Made by a program: the position numbers and the translations under genes. Below are positions 1 to 11,759 of a stretch of 16,614 nucleotides of DNA, piece by piece (the stretch's first letter is position 1; each line of letters starts with the position of its first letter). Below the pieces are notes generated by a model, which did no database searches, was not told the origin of the DNA, and saw only the letters and a list, made by a program, of their open reading frames with translations. This stretch comes from Bacteroidota bacterium (lineage in GTDB: Bacteria > Bacteroidota > Bacteroidia > Chitinophagales > BACL12), in the NCBI GenBank assembly GCA_016718035.1, contig JADKEK010000016.1, positions 1 to 16,614 of the forward strand, read 5' to 3'.

Positions 1-3000
1 GTATGAATAGCCAAAGTTTACAGCAGATGGAATGAATAAAGCATTTTGTGATTCAACTAAGTCTGTATATGACCCTTGGGCATTGCCTTTTCAGTCCATT
101 GCCAACTTTCTCTTGATCAACAACTCCAAGTAAATCCATTACAGGTATAGAATGGCGAAAATTTTTTATAACCTCCATCTCTTCTAATAATGGGGTCTAC
201 TCCAGATTCAGGTAAGTTCGATTTGTTAGATAAGCACAAGCAGAAAGTGTGGTTTCCATGAACCTATTATACCAAGTGTATAAGGGTTAACTTGGTCTTT
301 ACCCGTGTACCTGTACAAAATGCACCTGGCAAAATCTGTTCATAACAATACATCGTCAAAAACATGAAGATGTAACAAAAGCGGTAATGGTATCAAAATA
401 ATCAGAATACGTCTCAGTTCCTTCGTCATAATCAGTAGGGTAACAAATATTGAGCTCTAAAGTGTCGGCGGGAGCCGCACGGATCAGCTGCATTATTGTA
501 TACCCTATGTTACAGAACATATTTTATCATTTTCCAACAATGATCTTACTTCTGTTGTATCATTTCCTGTCAAAATAAATGTTCGTGGGGGTATCTCCCG
601 CAACAGTTCAATAGATGTATGAAAATTGTCTGAAGTCTTAAAAGCTCTAATTTGATTTGGTTATTTGCTACATCAACCATAGACCTTTAAAAAGATCCTG
701 TCGGGTAACAACATATTGATACCACAATCATTGTTGACTCTCAAAACTCACCTTAATTCAAAAGGTGAAATTATTAAACATAATCACCGCCATCATGCAA
801 CAAATAGTTACCGCCATCATAAAACTCTCGAATTATCTATTAATCCTGAAATCACTTGCGCTAGATCATCGGCTCAGGTGTTGGCAATGAATTACAAATA
901 CAATCGATTGTTTCTTCCACCTTCATCAACTTGAACACGAATGTCTGCCAAACACGCTATAAGTTGAAGCGAGGCAGAATTACCTTATAAGTTTTATCAA
1001 CATACAAGGGTCTGCTCCCCTTACAGGTTTTTTTCCTTTGGTGGAACCTTAAATTCGCACTACCTCCTGGTTGCTCAAATTTTTATAGCCTGATCAGAAA
1101 ACCATTCCAGTAACGTAAGCACCTTCTAATAATGGGTGGATTCACAAATTGGTCAATAAAATATTTATCTCCAGCGGAAGTTTGATAAACCCAACAATAA
1201 ATATTATTCAATGCAACCGTTCCTGCTGCATCATAATGAGTTAATACCAAATTCATCACCAGGTGCAAATACTCATATAAAATCTGTTGTTAATTTATTG
1301 TAATTAATTAAAACATCTTCAAAACCATCTGAAAATTTAAACTTACTATTTTGATATGTAGGCCCCATGTTTGCGTAATACCAATACGCAGGAATTGTTG
1401 TGGAAAAATAACGATCACCAAATTCATTTGGAGCAGAGGTCATTAACACATTAACGGCTTCTGCATCGTAAATTTCATTATTTGTGGTTATTGAAGCACC
1501 TTTATCGAACATTGTAACAGACTCTATTAAACCAGTTCTGTAAACGACCTTAGTTATAGTAGAAGTTCTTACCGTTTGTTCTGAGAAATCGGTATTGACA
1601 AACAAGGTGAAGGTCATTACAGGAATTATTGCTTGCGAGGAAAAGCGTCTGTATTATATTTGAGCAGCAGTGCCTAAAGATGAATGAAAAATTTGCCTGA
1701 ACATAGCAACAACATCGTAAGTAACGCCTTACTTATCCATCAGTAATTTTACCCTTATCTCCATAACATCTACAATATTTTTTAAGCCTTTTTGGATTAT
1801 CGGGATCATGTTTATAATTATAAGTTGTTTTGGAAATTAGATTCCCCTTTAATACTAAAGTTGAACCCGATTTAATTTTACCATGCAATCGTTTAATTCT
1901 ATTACGTAACCCTGAGAAGCTGTATACTTATTACCACCTTCAAAGAAAGATACAGAAAACCGGATCCAAGCTTATGCTCTTTTAATTTAATTGCAGAGTT
2001 GTTGACAATTGTTGGGAAATCGTATGCCGTATAGAATTCATTTACTATGCTCGGTACGGTTGATGCACATTGTCCATTGTATTTAGATACAGTTACCCTT
2101 GAATAGCCTACAGTTGGTGCAGGGTAAAAGGTTTCTCAAATGGTCTAATTTTATATTTGATATATTGATACTTCTTCGTTTCATCCAGATCCATATCGTT
2201 CTGGTCTGCGTAAAATATTTTCATCGGCTCCAAGGATGGTTCATAGGCTGCAACTCCAGCGCTTATTCATCCGTATTTAAATATGAATAATTGGTTCCAT
2301 AATAGGTGGATGCTCTCGGCGTTTCTTGTCAATTCGTTTCCAGTTGTCATATAATTTTATGGATTTGACCTAGCCTCCACCTAATTTGTGGCCATCAGAG
2401 ATTTAACAATCTAATCCAGGAATTTTCTGGCACAAAATGTTTGCAGAAGCCTTTATCTACCATATAGGTATTGGAGTTAAATAATCCATCCGTTGCTCCA
2501 AACAAGGTCATCTAGCGCTTCCGGTACCGGTCGAAATCAGCCATACCAGGAGGCTCTTGGTTGCTGATATAATAGGAAGCGTTTTCTTTTGTGAATTGAA
2601 ATCCTGCTTTTGTAATTGGATGAACATCATACTTGGATTTATCTTTATCCTTAAGTACATCATTCTTAAGTTTAATAAATGCTTTTATAATAACTGTCTT
2701 CAGCGGGTAATACACCTGCGTAATTCGAAATGGTGTTGTCGATATATGCATAACCATTTATCATTTCAAGCTGCTTCATCACCAAGTCTGTCATTGGAAT
2801 TTAAATAAAAATTAAAATACAAGTTATTTATTATTCCGTTATAGCCATTAAAATCACCCTTACTACCGGTAATAAAATTTGTTCGAATTATTGAGTCTGC
2901 TTGAGTTGTATTGTAGGAATCGGGGATAAAATAGTTTTCACCCAAATCAAAAATTATACAATTCCTAATCGTGTCTTTGGCATATAAAATTGATTTAAAC

Positions 3001-5835
3001 TCGTTTGTAATATTATCTGTAGCTCCTAACACTTTGAACATTTGAGCTGCTGGTTTATCCTACATAAGCATAATCACTTTCGTATTCAATACTGATTCTA
3101 CCTCCAGAAGGCAAATTAATGGCTGATATTCCATGCACTTGCCCTTACATTTGAAGAGTCAATTGTGTTTTGGTCTACATAAGGAAAATATTTATTCTGG
3201 TCTTGTAAACTTCCTCCATCGTTATTTGGTTTAAAAGTCCCCCATCTATTATATGCCTGAATATCATAATCAGGGTTACAATTTGAATATTCAAACGAAA
3301 ATGGGTTAAACCTAGCTTTACGGGAACCATTAAAGTAAAATACACCTTTTTAAAGCTAACTTTCCATTATCAGAGCCAGCACTTAAATTATTCAAAACAT
3401 TTTTACAAAGTGAATAATCATATTCCAAGTGTGCAGTTTTTATTGGAACTGCATCATAACCATAAGCATTACCTCGCAGGTACATCTATTAACGAAAACA
3501 ACGATGATGAATCTAATTTTTGCAAATGCTCTCTCCACCTACTTCACCATTTTCGCCGATAACACCCATACCATCCAAACGCTCAGAAGTATAAAATTCT
3601 ACTAGTTGGTCTTTAGTTTCAATTGATGAGATATACCAAACTTCCTTAACACCATAGGATAATTTCCTTTATCATCACTGGCATTATTGAATATTCCTTC
3701 GTTGTATGCAGCTTTATTCAAAGGCAATGGCGTTCTCCATTTATAAGTTTTAATATTTGCCGTATAGGAGTTAGTCACCTCATCAAATTCTCCATATACA
3801 TATATTTAACATATGTGCCCAAATCATCAGGACTAGGCCCATTATTTGATCTATCCACATAATCAGGCGATAAAACTTCAGTTAGCAAATAAGCTGTTGC
3901 AGGCAGGTGTTTCCGTTGATTGATAATACCAGTCTAAACCAGTTTCATTATTGGTGAGTTTTGTTCACTATTATATAATACAAATCCATTGGCATCGGTT
4001 TCAATTTTAGGATCACTGTGTTTAGCTCTTCCAACTGAAAATGTTACTTCTTTTTGTTCGGTATTATATGTAGCCAATCCATATATATATCTGGTTCCAT
4101 CAACTGAAGTAACAGTAATTTCCGCAATATGATGATCTAGAGCAGAAGTAGAAAGGTATGGTTGTCTGTAAGGTTTATAATCTGATATTTGTTTTTTAGT
4201 TAAATAAGTAATTTCGTTTTTTCTTGCAACTCGATTTTCTCTTATAATAGGGCCATCAAAATATTTGTTACTATTCTCAACATTTAAAAAATTACTTTTT
4301 AAAGAAGCATTTTTTCATCAACAGCCAGTTCGAAAGAGGTAACGCCTTTTTTTACCAAATAAGTTAACTACTTCTTCATTATTTTCAGCACCATTATCGC
4401 CAACAAAAGCAAAATAAGAACGTTCTCTAAACTTATTGATTTCATGCAGAGTTATAGTGCGTATAATCATCAACTGCATTTTGTTCTGTCCATGCGCCAG
4501 AATTAGATGTTACTTTAGTAACACTAACGTCTACCCCGGGGCTAACTGCCCAACCTCCGGCAAATTCCAGTCCTGCGGATCCGGATGTGCTGTGAAATTC
4601 GCTTACAGGATCTGAGATATATCCGACTTCATTTCGGTATGGTCGAAACACACCTGACATTCCCGGGCCACTTACTGAATAAACATCATAAGTCAGAAAT
4701 CCCGGTGCCAAATTTTTTGTTGTTGGTTCAAGTGAACCGTCCTGCTCACGGTTAAAATCCAATAAATTTTCATTACCCGGTTCCCTCAAGTATAAATAAC
4801 CAAAGGCTGGATTACTAGATTTTTTTTGCGATTCCTCAAGTTTTTGATTAGACATGAATCCAGTAATACTGGCCGTACCATCTAAACCAAATGCCGTAAT
4901 CCCTAATTTACCGTTAAATGTGAATGAGTTATTTGTAAAATCGTTGGTATTGCTTGGTTTATAGGTGCGATTAGGCGGCAACACAGTTGAGGAACGCGAC
5001 ATATTTCCGCTAGTAGCTTGGTATTTAAAAGATACATCAGTAGCAGAAGTTCGTGTTTCGGAATAATTGCTGCTTAACGTTAAACCTTGAAACCCTTTCC
5101 TTGAATTAAAAGTTAAACCTAGACTGGTATTATTTTTACCATTTTCTTCTGCCCGAGTTGCATTCCTAGTAAATGTGATTTGCGGGCTAATTGAAATATC
5201 GGAAACACTGCCATCAGACGTACTTCCAATTGAAGTGGATAAAGAAGCACTTAAAGGTAATTTGCTGGAAATTGCACTAGAAATAGAAGGGGAAATACTT
5301 GATTGCACATCAAAACCAGTGTAATTATTATATATAAAAGACCAATTTGCACCCAAGTTAAAACTGCCAATTGTATCACTACTTTTCTTTTTATTAGTAA
5401 GCCCAAATAATTCAAGTTCAGCACCAAGGGTAACACCATAAGTTGTATTCGGTTTTAAATTTATATTGCTAATAATATTTTCTCCATTAAAATCGTCAGG
5501 TAGCCCTAACGTCACGCGCGAAATAGATCCTGGATTAAAACTCCAACCTAAACCAACCCAACTGGCTTCTTCATCCATTCCAACGCCGGCGTTGTATGTT
5601 AAGCCTAAAGGAATACCACCAATTTCTAGCATAGGAATAGAATAGGAAAAATCTCCGTGAAGGGATTTACCAAATTATTTGAAGTTACATTAGAAAATCC
5701 AGTAAATTCTGGTTGCGAAGGTCCTGATGTTAATGCAAATAATTTAGTTATGGTAAATACATCGAATACAACAAAAAATCGGTAAGCATTACGATGCACT
5801 TTACAAATCCTTGAATTACGAAGTTTGTTTAACAT
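1..5835 (-). CDS. Giant cell-surface protein (gene D), 3' end beyond window, frameshifted
   Basis: This gene encodes a very large exported protein, more than 1,900 codons in the window, still coding at base 1 (it reads NALFIPSAVNFGYSY in the last bases). The start is the ATG at 5835, 10 nt after gene C, and the N-terminus has a basic then hydrophobic signal-like stretch. Near residue 60 the frame breaks at about 5655. Restoring one G gives NPFTGDFSYSIPMLEI, which runs into the longest intact piece (5632-4442) with ASWVGLGWSFNPGSISR. Further pieces on the same strand include ALDHHIAEITVTSVDG (about 4130) and LPSGGRISIEYESD (about 3110). The 'ASWVGLGWS' motif is shared with the N-terminal shells of Bacteroidota RHS/YD-repeat proteins, and the later motifs are typical of giant Bacteroidota surface proteins of unknown role. 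At least a dozen frame breaks lie between 1 and 5660. Function is unknown; surface localisation is inferred from the signal peptide and operon. Confidence 0.82.
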
Positions 5836-5845
5836 AACAATTAGT

Positions 5846-6394
5846 TTATTGTATTAATAATTGAGGGTATTTTTTAATTTTAGAAAAAGCAACGTTGAAT
5901 TTATAAAGTGTAGAATTTCCAACATTAACTTTTAAATAAACTTTCGAATCATTTGAAAAATTATTTGGAAATGCAACTAATACTTTATTAAAGGGCAGTA
6001 TACCATATCCCGGCTCAATAACAGAAAACGCTGGGTAAACATTTTCTTTATTCGTTTCAATAAAGATCATACCTTTTTCAACAAACCCAGTGTTTCTCAA
6101 TAACTCTTCAGTACCTTCTATTTGAATCTCAAAGTAATGATATTGCGCAAATAGCTGATATAACGAATCATACATATTTTTATCTATACTTGTTCCTTTA
6201 ACTTCATTCGCAATTAAATAATCTGTTGGCAAATAATAATAGCTGACAGTTTGCCCGTTAATATTTTTAGATTCATGAAGCGCTGCTTCATCTGATGTAA
6301 CAAATGATTTTAACTCATTGTTATTCAAACTATCTAATTTAGTTGAACAACTTGAGAGCGCTAGACAAGTATAAATAATAAAAGTGTTTTTCAT
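5846..6394 (-). CDS. Lipoprotein of about 182 residues (gene C)
   Basis: This is one of the few intact genes in the window. I chose the ATG at 6394 (MKNTFIIY) rather than the GTG at 6406, because the ATG follows the stop of gene B (6398-6396) after a single base and begins a compact type II signal peptide. The lipobox is LSSC, with the lipidated Cys at residue 16. The mature part has no motif I recognise; it is rich in beta-strand-like stretches (YYYLPTDYLI, KVYLKVNVG) and has no further membrane segment. Its position between a secreted adhesin-like protein and the giant surface protein suggests an accessory role at the outer membrane, for instance anchoring or assembling gene D's product. 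That is inference from position only. Confidence 0.8.
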   Translation of the reverse strand: MKNTFIIYTCLALSSCSTKLDSLNNNELKSFVTSDEAALHESKNINGQTVSYYYLPTDYLIANEVKGTSIDKNMYDSLYQLFAQYHYFEIQIEGTEELLRNTGFVEKGMIFIETNKENVYPAFSVIEPGYGILPFNKVLVAFPNNFSNDSKVYLKVNVGNSTLYKFNVAFSKIKKYPQLLIQ

Positions 6395-6395
6395 T

Positions 6396-7530
6396 TTATT
6401 CACCACAGGCCCCCACTAGGCTGTTATTTTGAAATCTTATAAAATATTTTTGTTTATTTACGCCCCCTATTTCTAGAACGTAAAGTCCATTTGGGATAGG
6501 GAAATCATCTTCACAAAAACGAACATATGAATAATTAGTACTAAGGTGTGAGCAATTGGAATTTGCTCTTCAGTAGCAATCAATGCAAAATTGTCATCAT
6601 ATAAATGTAAATAACTTAGTGTATCTACAACCTCGTAATCATCCACAAACTTAACTGGCAGTATGTTGTCAAAAATGGTAACATAGGTATTTGGTATGAC
6701 AGATGACATCAAATAAATTGGTCTGGATAATCGATAGTGTCTTCTTCCGGATTATATAAACCGCCATGTTTCGCTTCCGGAATAAAAATCACCTCTTTCT
6801 GTATAGGCATTGACCTGCCATGCATATTCCTTACCTGCAATTAGTTTCGGTTCAACAGTGGTATAAATCAATGAGTTTTGATTTACTTGTTGGTTTCTAA
6901 TCAGAGGCTGATTTCTCTTAACTGCCGCAATAGGTGTTTCTAATGGTTTTATTTCAGTCAATACAATTTCATATGTCAAATTACCGGTTGGTAATGGATA
7001 TGGAGGTGTCCAATTAAACATCGGATATGCATCCTCAATTGTATCGTTATTAAACACACTCACCAGTTGAATAGGCATAACCAACTCAGCATTAATATTA
7101 TATAGATATTTCCCCAAAGGCTCAGAAAACCCATTCCCCTCATAATTACAAATCACTTCAACCTTGTAATCACCAGATGGAAAAATTCCGCCTTGCTTCG
7201 CTAATTCATTTTTGAAACTTCGTTGGTGGTATACTGTGCTAATTGGACCATAATTGTCTAAATTGGTTTTATTAATATTTATGATAGCAGCTTTACCAAA
7301 TTGAAATTTTTGAGAAGTAGTAGTGAGTATTTTAGGCCCTGCTTGTTCGTATACGTTTAGACTAACACTCAACCAAACCTCTTTAGTTGGTGTCATATTT
7401 TCGACCAGCGTGACCTGCCATAAATCATCCAGGGTAAATCGCGGTCCCGGCGGAACGGCTGTTACCGTTACTTGAGCTTGTAATAAGCCAAATAATAGGC
7501 AACTAAACATACTTAACACAACTTTTTCAT
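6396..7530 (-). CDS. Secreted beta-sandwich / fibronectin-III-like protein (gene B), frameshifted
   Basis: The gene makes an exported protein of about 375 residues. The signal peptide (VVLSMFSCLLFGLLQAQ) is best started at the ATG at 7530 if one A is restored in an A-run, giving MKKVVLSMF; the GTG at 7519 is the start without correction. Residues about 20-150 form a beta-rich domain beginning PRFTLDDLWQVTLV, which resembles the same region of gene A (STINDLWNIGIV). A fibronectin-III-like domain follows (YPMFNWTPPYPLP to AGKEYAWQVNAYTERGD). The frame is interrupted near 6752, returns near 6712 and shifts again near 6540, after which it reads PIPNGLYVLEIGGVNKQKYF and ends at the stop at 6396. 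The overlap with gene A and the 1-nt gap to gene C indicate translational coupling. Ligand unknown. Confidence 0.75.
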
Positions 7531-10125
7531 AATTAAAAAATTATAGGTTGCAGAAATGTAAATTGATGTATTTGAAATATTTTGAATATTGGTCATATAA
7601 TCTAAAGTTGATTCAGGGTATACATAAAATCCGGTTTTTAATTTCATCGTTGCTAATGGTGAAAAATCGAGTTCCAATTGCCCTCCTGGTTCATAATTGT
7701 TGTGTTCGTTGCCGGTCAGTTGAAAGTTTGCATACACATCCATCCACTTAGTTGCACTAAATCTGGTGCCGACACTGTAAATACTAAATATGACTGCTTC
7801 TGTAACTGTAACTGCTTCGTTATAATTAAAACATGTTTGTATATCGAATTTTTTAAAATTAAAATTGTTAAGTATGTTATAATACCGGCTATTAAAATTG
7901 GTGCTATCGTTTTCTGCACTCAATGTTTGGATGTCCATATAATTAAAGGAAATCAAACATGGTATATTACCTAACCTATAATTGTATGCAGTAATTGCTG
8001 AAAGGGTATTTACTTGTATTTGGTCAAATTCATTGATTATCACATTTGGTAAATAATCTATAGAAATCATCGGGTATTTTGGGATTCTTAATTTCATCCC
8101 GGCTCTCAGATTGTAGTAAGAAGTAGTCACTTCTTTTAGTTGCTCCAGGTTATCCTGGTTTTTAATACCATGCGCACTGAGTTGCAACTTGTTTTTAAAC
8201 AACGACTGATCGACTCCAAATTCAACATTCATCAAATCGTTGATCAAAAATGGATTACCCGGGGTATAGAATCCTGTGCCAACATGCTACCGGTAATAGC
8301 GACTGTAGTTTTGTTTTGGAAAAATGTGCTGGAGAGGCTTAGTATTGCCGCTTTATCAGTAAAAGTGCCGGTAGCTAAATCATCCTTTTGCACTAAGGAT
8401 TGTAATAACCAAAAATTAGGGACATTAGTAACTTCTTCCTCAACTTCTTCAAAGCCAATAATATCTTTATTTTCAGCATAAGAGATGGCAATCTCACCTT
8501 CAGCCTTGAGTTTATTTTTGAAAAATCCCGTTGAAAATTTACCGGCAATGGTATTATTTTTTTCAAGGAAATTATAGAAAGACAATGAGTCTTGGTCACT
8601 AAAATCGGATTGTAAGACAAACAAACCATATTTACTATTTGTAGTAATTTGCTGCTCAAATCCTGCCATATAATTTACTAAAAGTGCGTTGTTCCCTGTC
8701 TGGTTTGAAAAGGTAGAATTATCGTTTATACGACCAGCTACAGCTATCACTGAGCAATTACCTATAGCGTAATTTACATTAAGTCCATTTAGCAACACAC
8801 TGGTAATTGACAACTCAGAGTAATTTGGCACGGTAGCACCAAATTGTAATGACTCAAATCCGGTAATAAATCCTTCAATTTTTTTGAGTTGATCAATCTC
8901 TTTCAGCTTAGCAGTAATTAGGTTAGGATCACTCAATGTTGATGCATCAAAACCGTTGAATTTATCGAAGTATGCTTTACTTCTGCAATATTTGAGTCTG
9001 CCAATATTTGTTCCTCCAAAAGTGCTTGATTTTGAATAATTTCGTGATACCGTTTTGCTTTTTCGATTATCTCTTTACCAGCAGCAATGGTATTTGGTAA
9101 TTGAATCTTGTATCGCAATTAAAGAATCCTTTACAAGTTGCGTTTGTTGCATTACAGTGGTGCTATCTAAACATAAGAATCGTTATTCATTTGCTCTAAG
9201 GATAAAGTGTCCAAATGTTGAATTTTAGCTTGCACTAATGTCAACGCAGCAGAATCATTTAGATATTTTCATACACTTTTAAACTATCTAGCCTTGCTAC
9301 TTCTTGCTGAAAATAAGGGTTGTTAGTAATGCTTTCAAAATCCTCCAATGAAGTTATCATGGTCATTGCTTCCTGATATTTTTCAGGCGAAAGTGGTGAC
9401 TTCGAAGCCAGTTGACTTTGTAATCTTTCTTGTAATATTTGTTGGTAAGCCTTCGTGTCAAAATTGAATTGAAAAGTTGGTATATTACTATAGTAAAAAT
9501 CACTATCAGTATCATAAAATATAGACATATTTAATGGATATCCAAATAATTCAACTGAAGGATTTAAGAATATACCGGTATTTCGGTGTTGCAGTGTTGT
9601 TGGCGTGGGCTGTGAATACACGTCAATATATGAAAATATTTCTACCGTACTATGTACTTGAATGCCGGCTTTTGGCACTTTCCCTTTAACTGAAATTAAC
9701 AGACTATCCAGATAGCTATTTTTTACAGTGATAAACTCACAGCTTCGGTTTAATTCCACCTTAGGTTCATGTGCAAAAACAGAAACACATAATACATAAT
9801 TACCGTTAGGAATAAATGATGCATCCACTTGTTGTAATGTATCATTTTTAGGAAAATCAGTAACGTCATGATGAATACCATCTGATGTTGGTGTGATAGA
9901 AATATTAAGTGAAGGTTGTAATACGATTGTTGTTTTGTTACCCTTATATAAAACAGTCTCATCCTCGCTATATACTGTCAATTCTACATCAACAATTTGT
10001 TGATTTGGATACATTGAAACAATACCAATGTTCCACAAATCATTTATCGTTGAAATGTTGTTTGTATTCATTGCAATATTTACCTGACTATAACTCATAT
10101 TAATAAATAAGGTCATAATTCCCAT
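7513..10125 (-). CDS. Secreted coiled-coil and outer-membrane beta-barrel protein (gene A), frameshifted
   Basis: This is the first gene of the minus-strand operon, about 870 residues. The ATG at 10125 begins MGIMTLFINMSYSQ, a signal peptide lacking its basic end. The preceding bases in frame read KTFSRYRKSIARYF, so the true start may be the TTG at 10174 with one A removed from an A-run. Domain order: a beta-sandwich with an N-terminus like gene B's (INDLWNIGIV); a helical, Gln/Glu/Lys-rich coiled-coil-like stretch at about 9470-8880 (YQQILQERLQSQLASK, EIIEKAKRYHEIIQNQALLE); then alternating beta-strands to the end, typical of an outer-membrane barrel (FGATVPNYSELSITSVLL, final strand TSIYISATYNFLI). 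Frame breaks occur near 9255, 9165, 9085, 8945 and 8255; the last is repaired by one C, giving DSIPPGNPFLIND. A role as surface platform or translocation partner for genes B-D is inference. Confidence 0.75.
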
Positions 10126-10665
10126 TAAAAAATAACGGGCAATACTTTTCCTGTATCTTGAAAATGTTTTTCAAAATGAATAATAGTTTAGCTGTCCGAT
10201 TTGTAAACAAATCAGTTCCAATCCTTTGTAGCCTAAGCACCACTAGGTTTGTCGCAAAACGTGACAGTAATTAAAATAGGTTAGCCAACGGGGATGATGA
10301 AAGTGTATTGTCAGCTAAAAATAAATTGGATTGTTTTCAATTTGGAGGGTTCTCAATTCTCCGGTTTAATTGTTGTTTATTAGGGTTATTGTATAAGGGT
10401 TTCAACTATTTTCTAAACAAGTTTAATAATCATTTTTTAAAAAAACAAATTATTTTGAAAATATTTTTGTCATTTTTTCACATAATTACCTAAGTGCTTG
10501 TTATTCAATGCAACAAGTAAAGTAAAAAAACAAATTAGGGCTTGACTTCGGATGGAAAACTAGTTATTAAGGTTGGAAGTATAAGTGTTTGAATAAATTA
10601 AATTAACAATTGTTTATGGAATTTATTTACAGCTACCCTCTATATATAATTAAACATTATCTTAT
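10126..10665. other. Non-coding stretch between operon and recombinase
   Basis: These 540 AT-rich bases separate the divergent minus-strand operon and plus-strand recombinase. A 61-codon plus-strand frame at 10308-10493 is low complexity (Phe/Leu/Lys/Asn from A/T runs) and unconvincing. The leader of gene A lies at the left end. I found no tRNA-like fold and no clear terminator. The sequence at 10462-10469 (TATTTTTG) matches the Bacteroidota -7 consensus TAnnTTTG on the plus strand but has no convincing -33 partner. Confidence 0.5.
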
Positions 10666-10801
10666 ATGATTTACAACTTCGAAACATTATTTATAAGGTT
10701 TATTGTGAGTAGCCCACACTGGCCGACATAAACAATTGAATGGCAGGCGATTAAGAAAATCAGTAATTGCCAAATATAGGGATACACTGCATTCAATTGT
10801 T
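10605..10801. repeat. Cluster of CAATTG-centred inverted repeats at the recombinase 5' end
   Basis: Three related sites are visible. AACAATTGTT at 10605-10614 is a perfect 10-bp palindrome. CAATTGTTTATG at 10607-10618 is the exact reverse complement of CATAAACAATTG at 10727-10738. AACAATTGAATG at 10731-10742 is the exact reverse complement of CATTCAATTGTT at 10790-10801. They straddle the presumed start of the tyrosine recombinase gene, where recombinase arm-binding or autoregulatory sites are often placed. The matches are direct observations; the binding role is inference, and the AT-rich background lowers its weight. Confidence 0.45.
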
Positions 10802-11717
10802 CAATTTGAGTCCGAATTGAATATCGATTTACATATATGCGACCTCAAAAAGCCGGAAAAAACCTTTTGAAATCTGAGATAAAACGATGGGATAGGATAA
10901 GTGCTAAATACGCCAAATTCTTGTTCCAAAGGGCTGTTTTGATAATTATGTAAGTTCACATTTTAAAATTATTAAGGTGTTTTTCAGGTATTTAACTGTT
11001 GAAAAGCTTATTGACTGCACAGTTATAATTAACTGTTTTAAATCCGTAAAGAGCAGATCCCGATAATTGTGCTCGAACAGAAGCATATTGCTTTTCTCAC
11101 GGGGAATGAAAAATTTGCTGCCACATTGAATGCCAGGTTTATTGCAACGAAAGACATTTTTGTTGTGGGTTGTTTTGTAGGTTTGAGGTTTGGAGACCTA
11201 ATGAACCTAAGGCCCAATAACATAGAATGTTCCTCAGGTGGTAATTATTTGCGTGTTACATCAGGTAAAACAAATACAGAAACCATACTTAAACTCCCTG
11301 ATTATGTAATAACCATTTTCAATAAATATAAAAAAACAGGCAAACTTTTACCCCAAATTTCAAATAGTCAGTTAAATAAAATATCAAATTGTTATGTGAA
11401 GCAGCGGGCTGGACTTCAGTTATCGGAAAGTCAAGAAATCAGGAAGGCATTCCACATACGGTTTTGAAAAACGGCAAACCATATCGTTTTTGCGATTTGA
11501 TAACCACACATACCATGCGTCGCACAGCCATAACTAATTTGCTTTTGTTAGGGGTTCCTGAATTAATGGTTCGTCAAATTTCGGTCACGCACCCGGCAGC
11601 AAGGCCTTTTACAGTACGTTTCATTCGCGCAACAATATCTTGACTCGGCTTATTGATTTGGTTCATGAAAGAATGAATGCCCTTATTGACGCCGAAAAAT
11701 CACAGTCAAAACTTTGA
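10666..11717 (+). CDS. Tyrosine recombinase (phage-type integrase), frameshifted
   Basis: The gene encodes a site-specific DNA recombinase, about 350 residues when its pieces are joined. The catalytic part is clear: GLRFGDLMNLRP holds the first Arg (about 11185), TSGKTNTETI the beta-hairpin Lys, and HTMRRT the H-x-x-R pair (11509-11520). Restoring one G near 11582 gives QISGHAPGSKAFY with the second His, and one T near 11619 gives FYSYVSFAQQYL with the likely nucleophile Tyr. Upstream, KGCFDNYVSSHFKIIKVFFR (10924-10985) and QFESELNIDLHICDL (10801-10845) match the helical SAM-like DNA-binding domain. Frame breaks lie near 10920, 11042, 11375, 11582, 11619 and 11650. The ATG at 10666 is a provisional start, because the first 40 codons are poorly defined. 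The gene ends 3 bp before a 13-bp repeat and 42 bp before the first RHS tip module. It resembles Bacteroidota mobile-element or shufflon-type integrases. Confidence 0.82.
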
Positions 11718-11720
11718 TTA

Positions 11721-11733
11721 TTAGCAAAATAAT
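11721..11733 (+). repeat. 13-bp direct repeat, copy 1 (TTAGCAAAATAAT)
   Basis: The 13-mer lies 3 bp after the recombinase stop codon and 39 bp upstream of the ATG of RHS module 1. An exact second copy stands 37 bp upstream of the ATG of module 2. Equal placement makes a shared origin or function (attachment core or promoter part) plausible, but module 3 lacks it. Confidence 0.5.
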
Positions 11734-11759
11734 GTAATATTTGAATAATAATTAATCCC

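Noticed and set aside
716..934. Plus-strand 72-codon frame
   Set aside because: Antisense to the giant gene D; the minus strand here carries recognisable coding pieces, and the plus frame has no start context or motif.
2099..2808. Plus-strand frames at 2099-2290 and 2557-2808
   Set aside because: Shadows of gene D; the minus strand at 2512-3041 has clear protein sequence such as NDVLKDKDKSKYDVHPITKAG.
7548..8481. Several plus-strand frames of 67-113 codons
   Set aside because: Antisense to the beta-barrel part of gene A, whose strand-like pattern is continuous after one repair.
10308..10493. 61-codon plus-strand frame in the gap before the recombinase
   Set aside because: Composition simply follows A/T runs, and there is no ribosome site, motif or continuity with neighbours.
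10771..10778. TATATTTG on the minus strand, matching the -7 consensus TAnnTTTG, as promoter of the operon
   Set aside because: It lies about 650 bp upstream of gene A inside the recombinase coding region, with TTG 23 bp away at best; too weak to call in AT-rich DNA.
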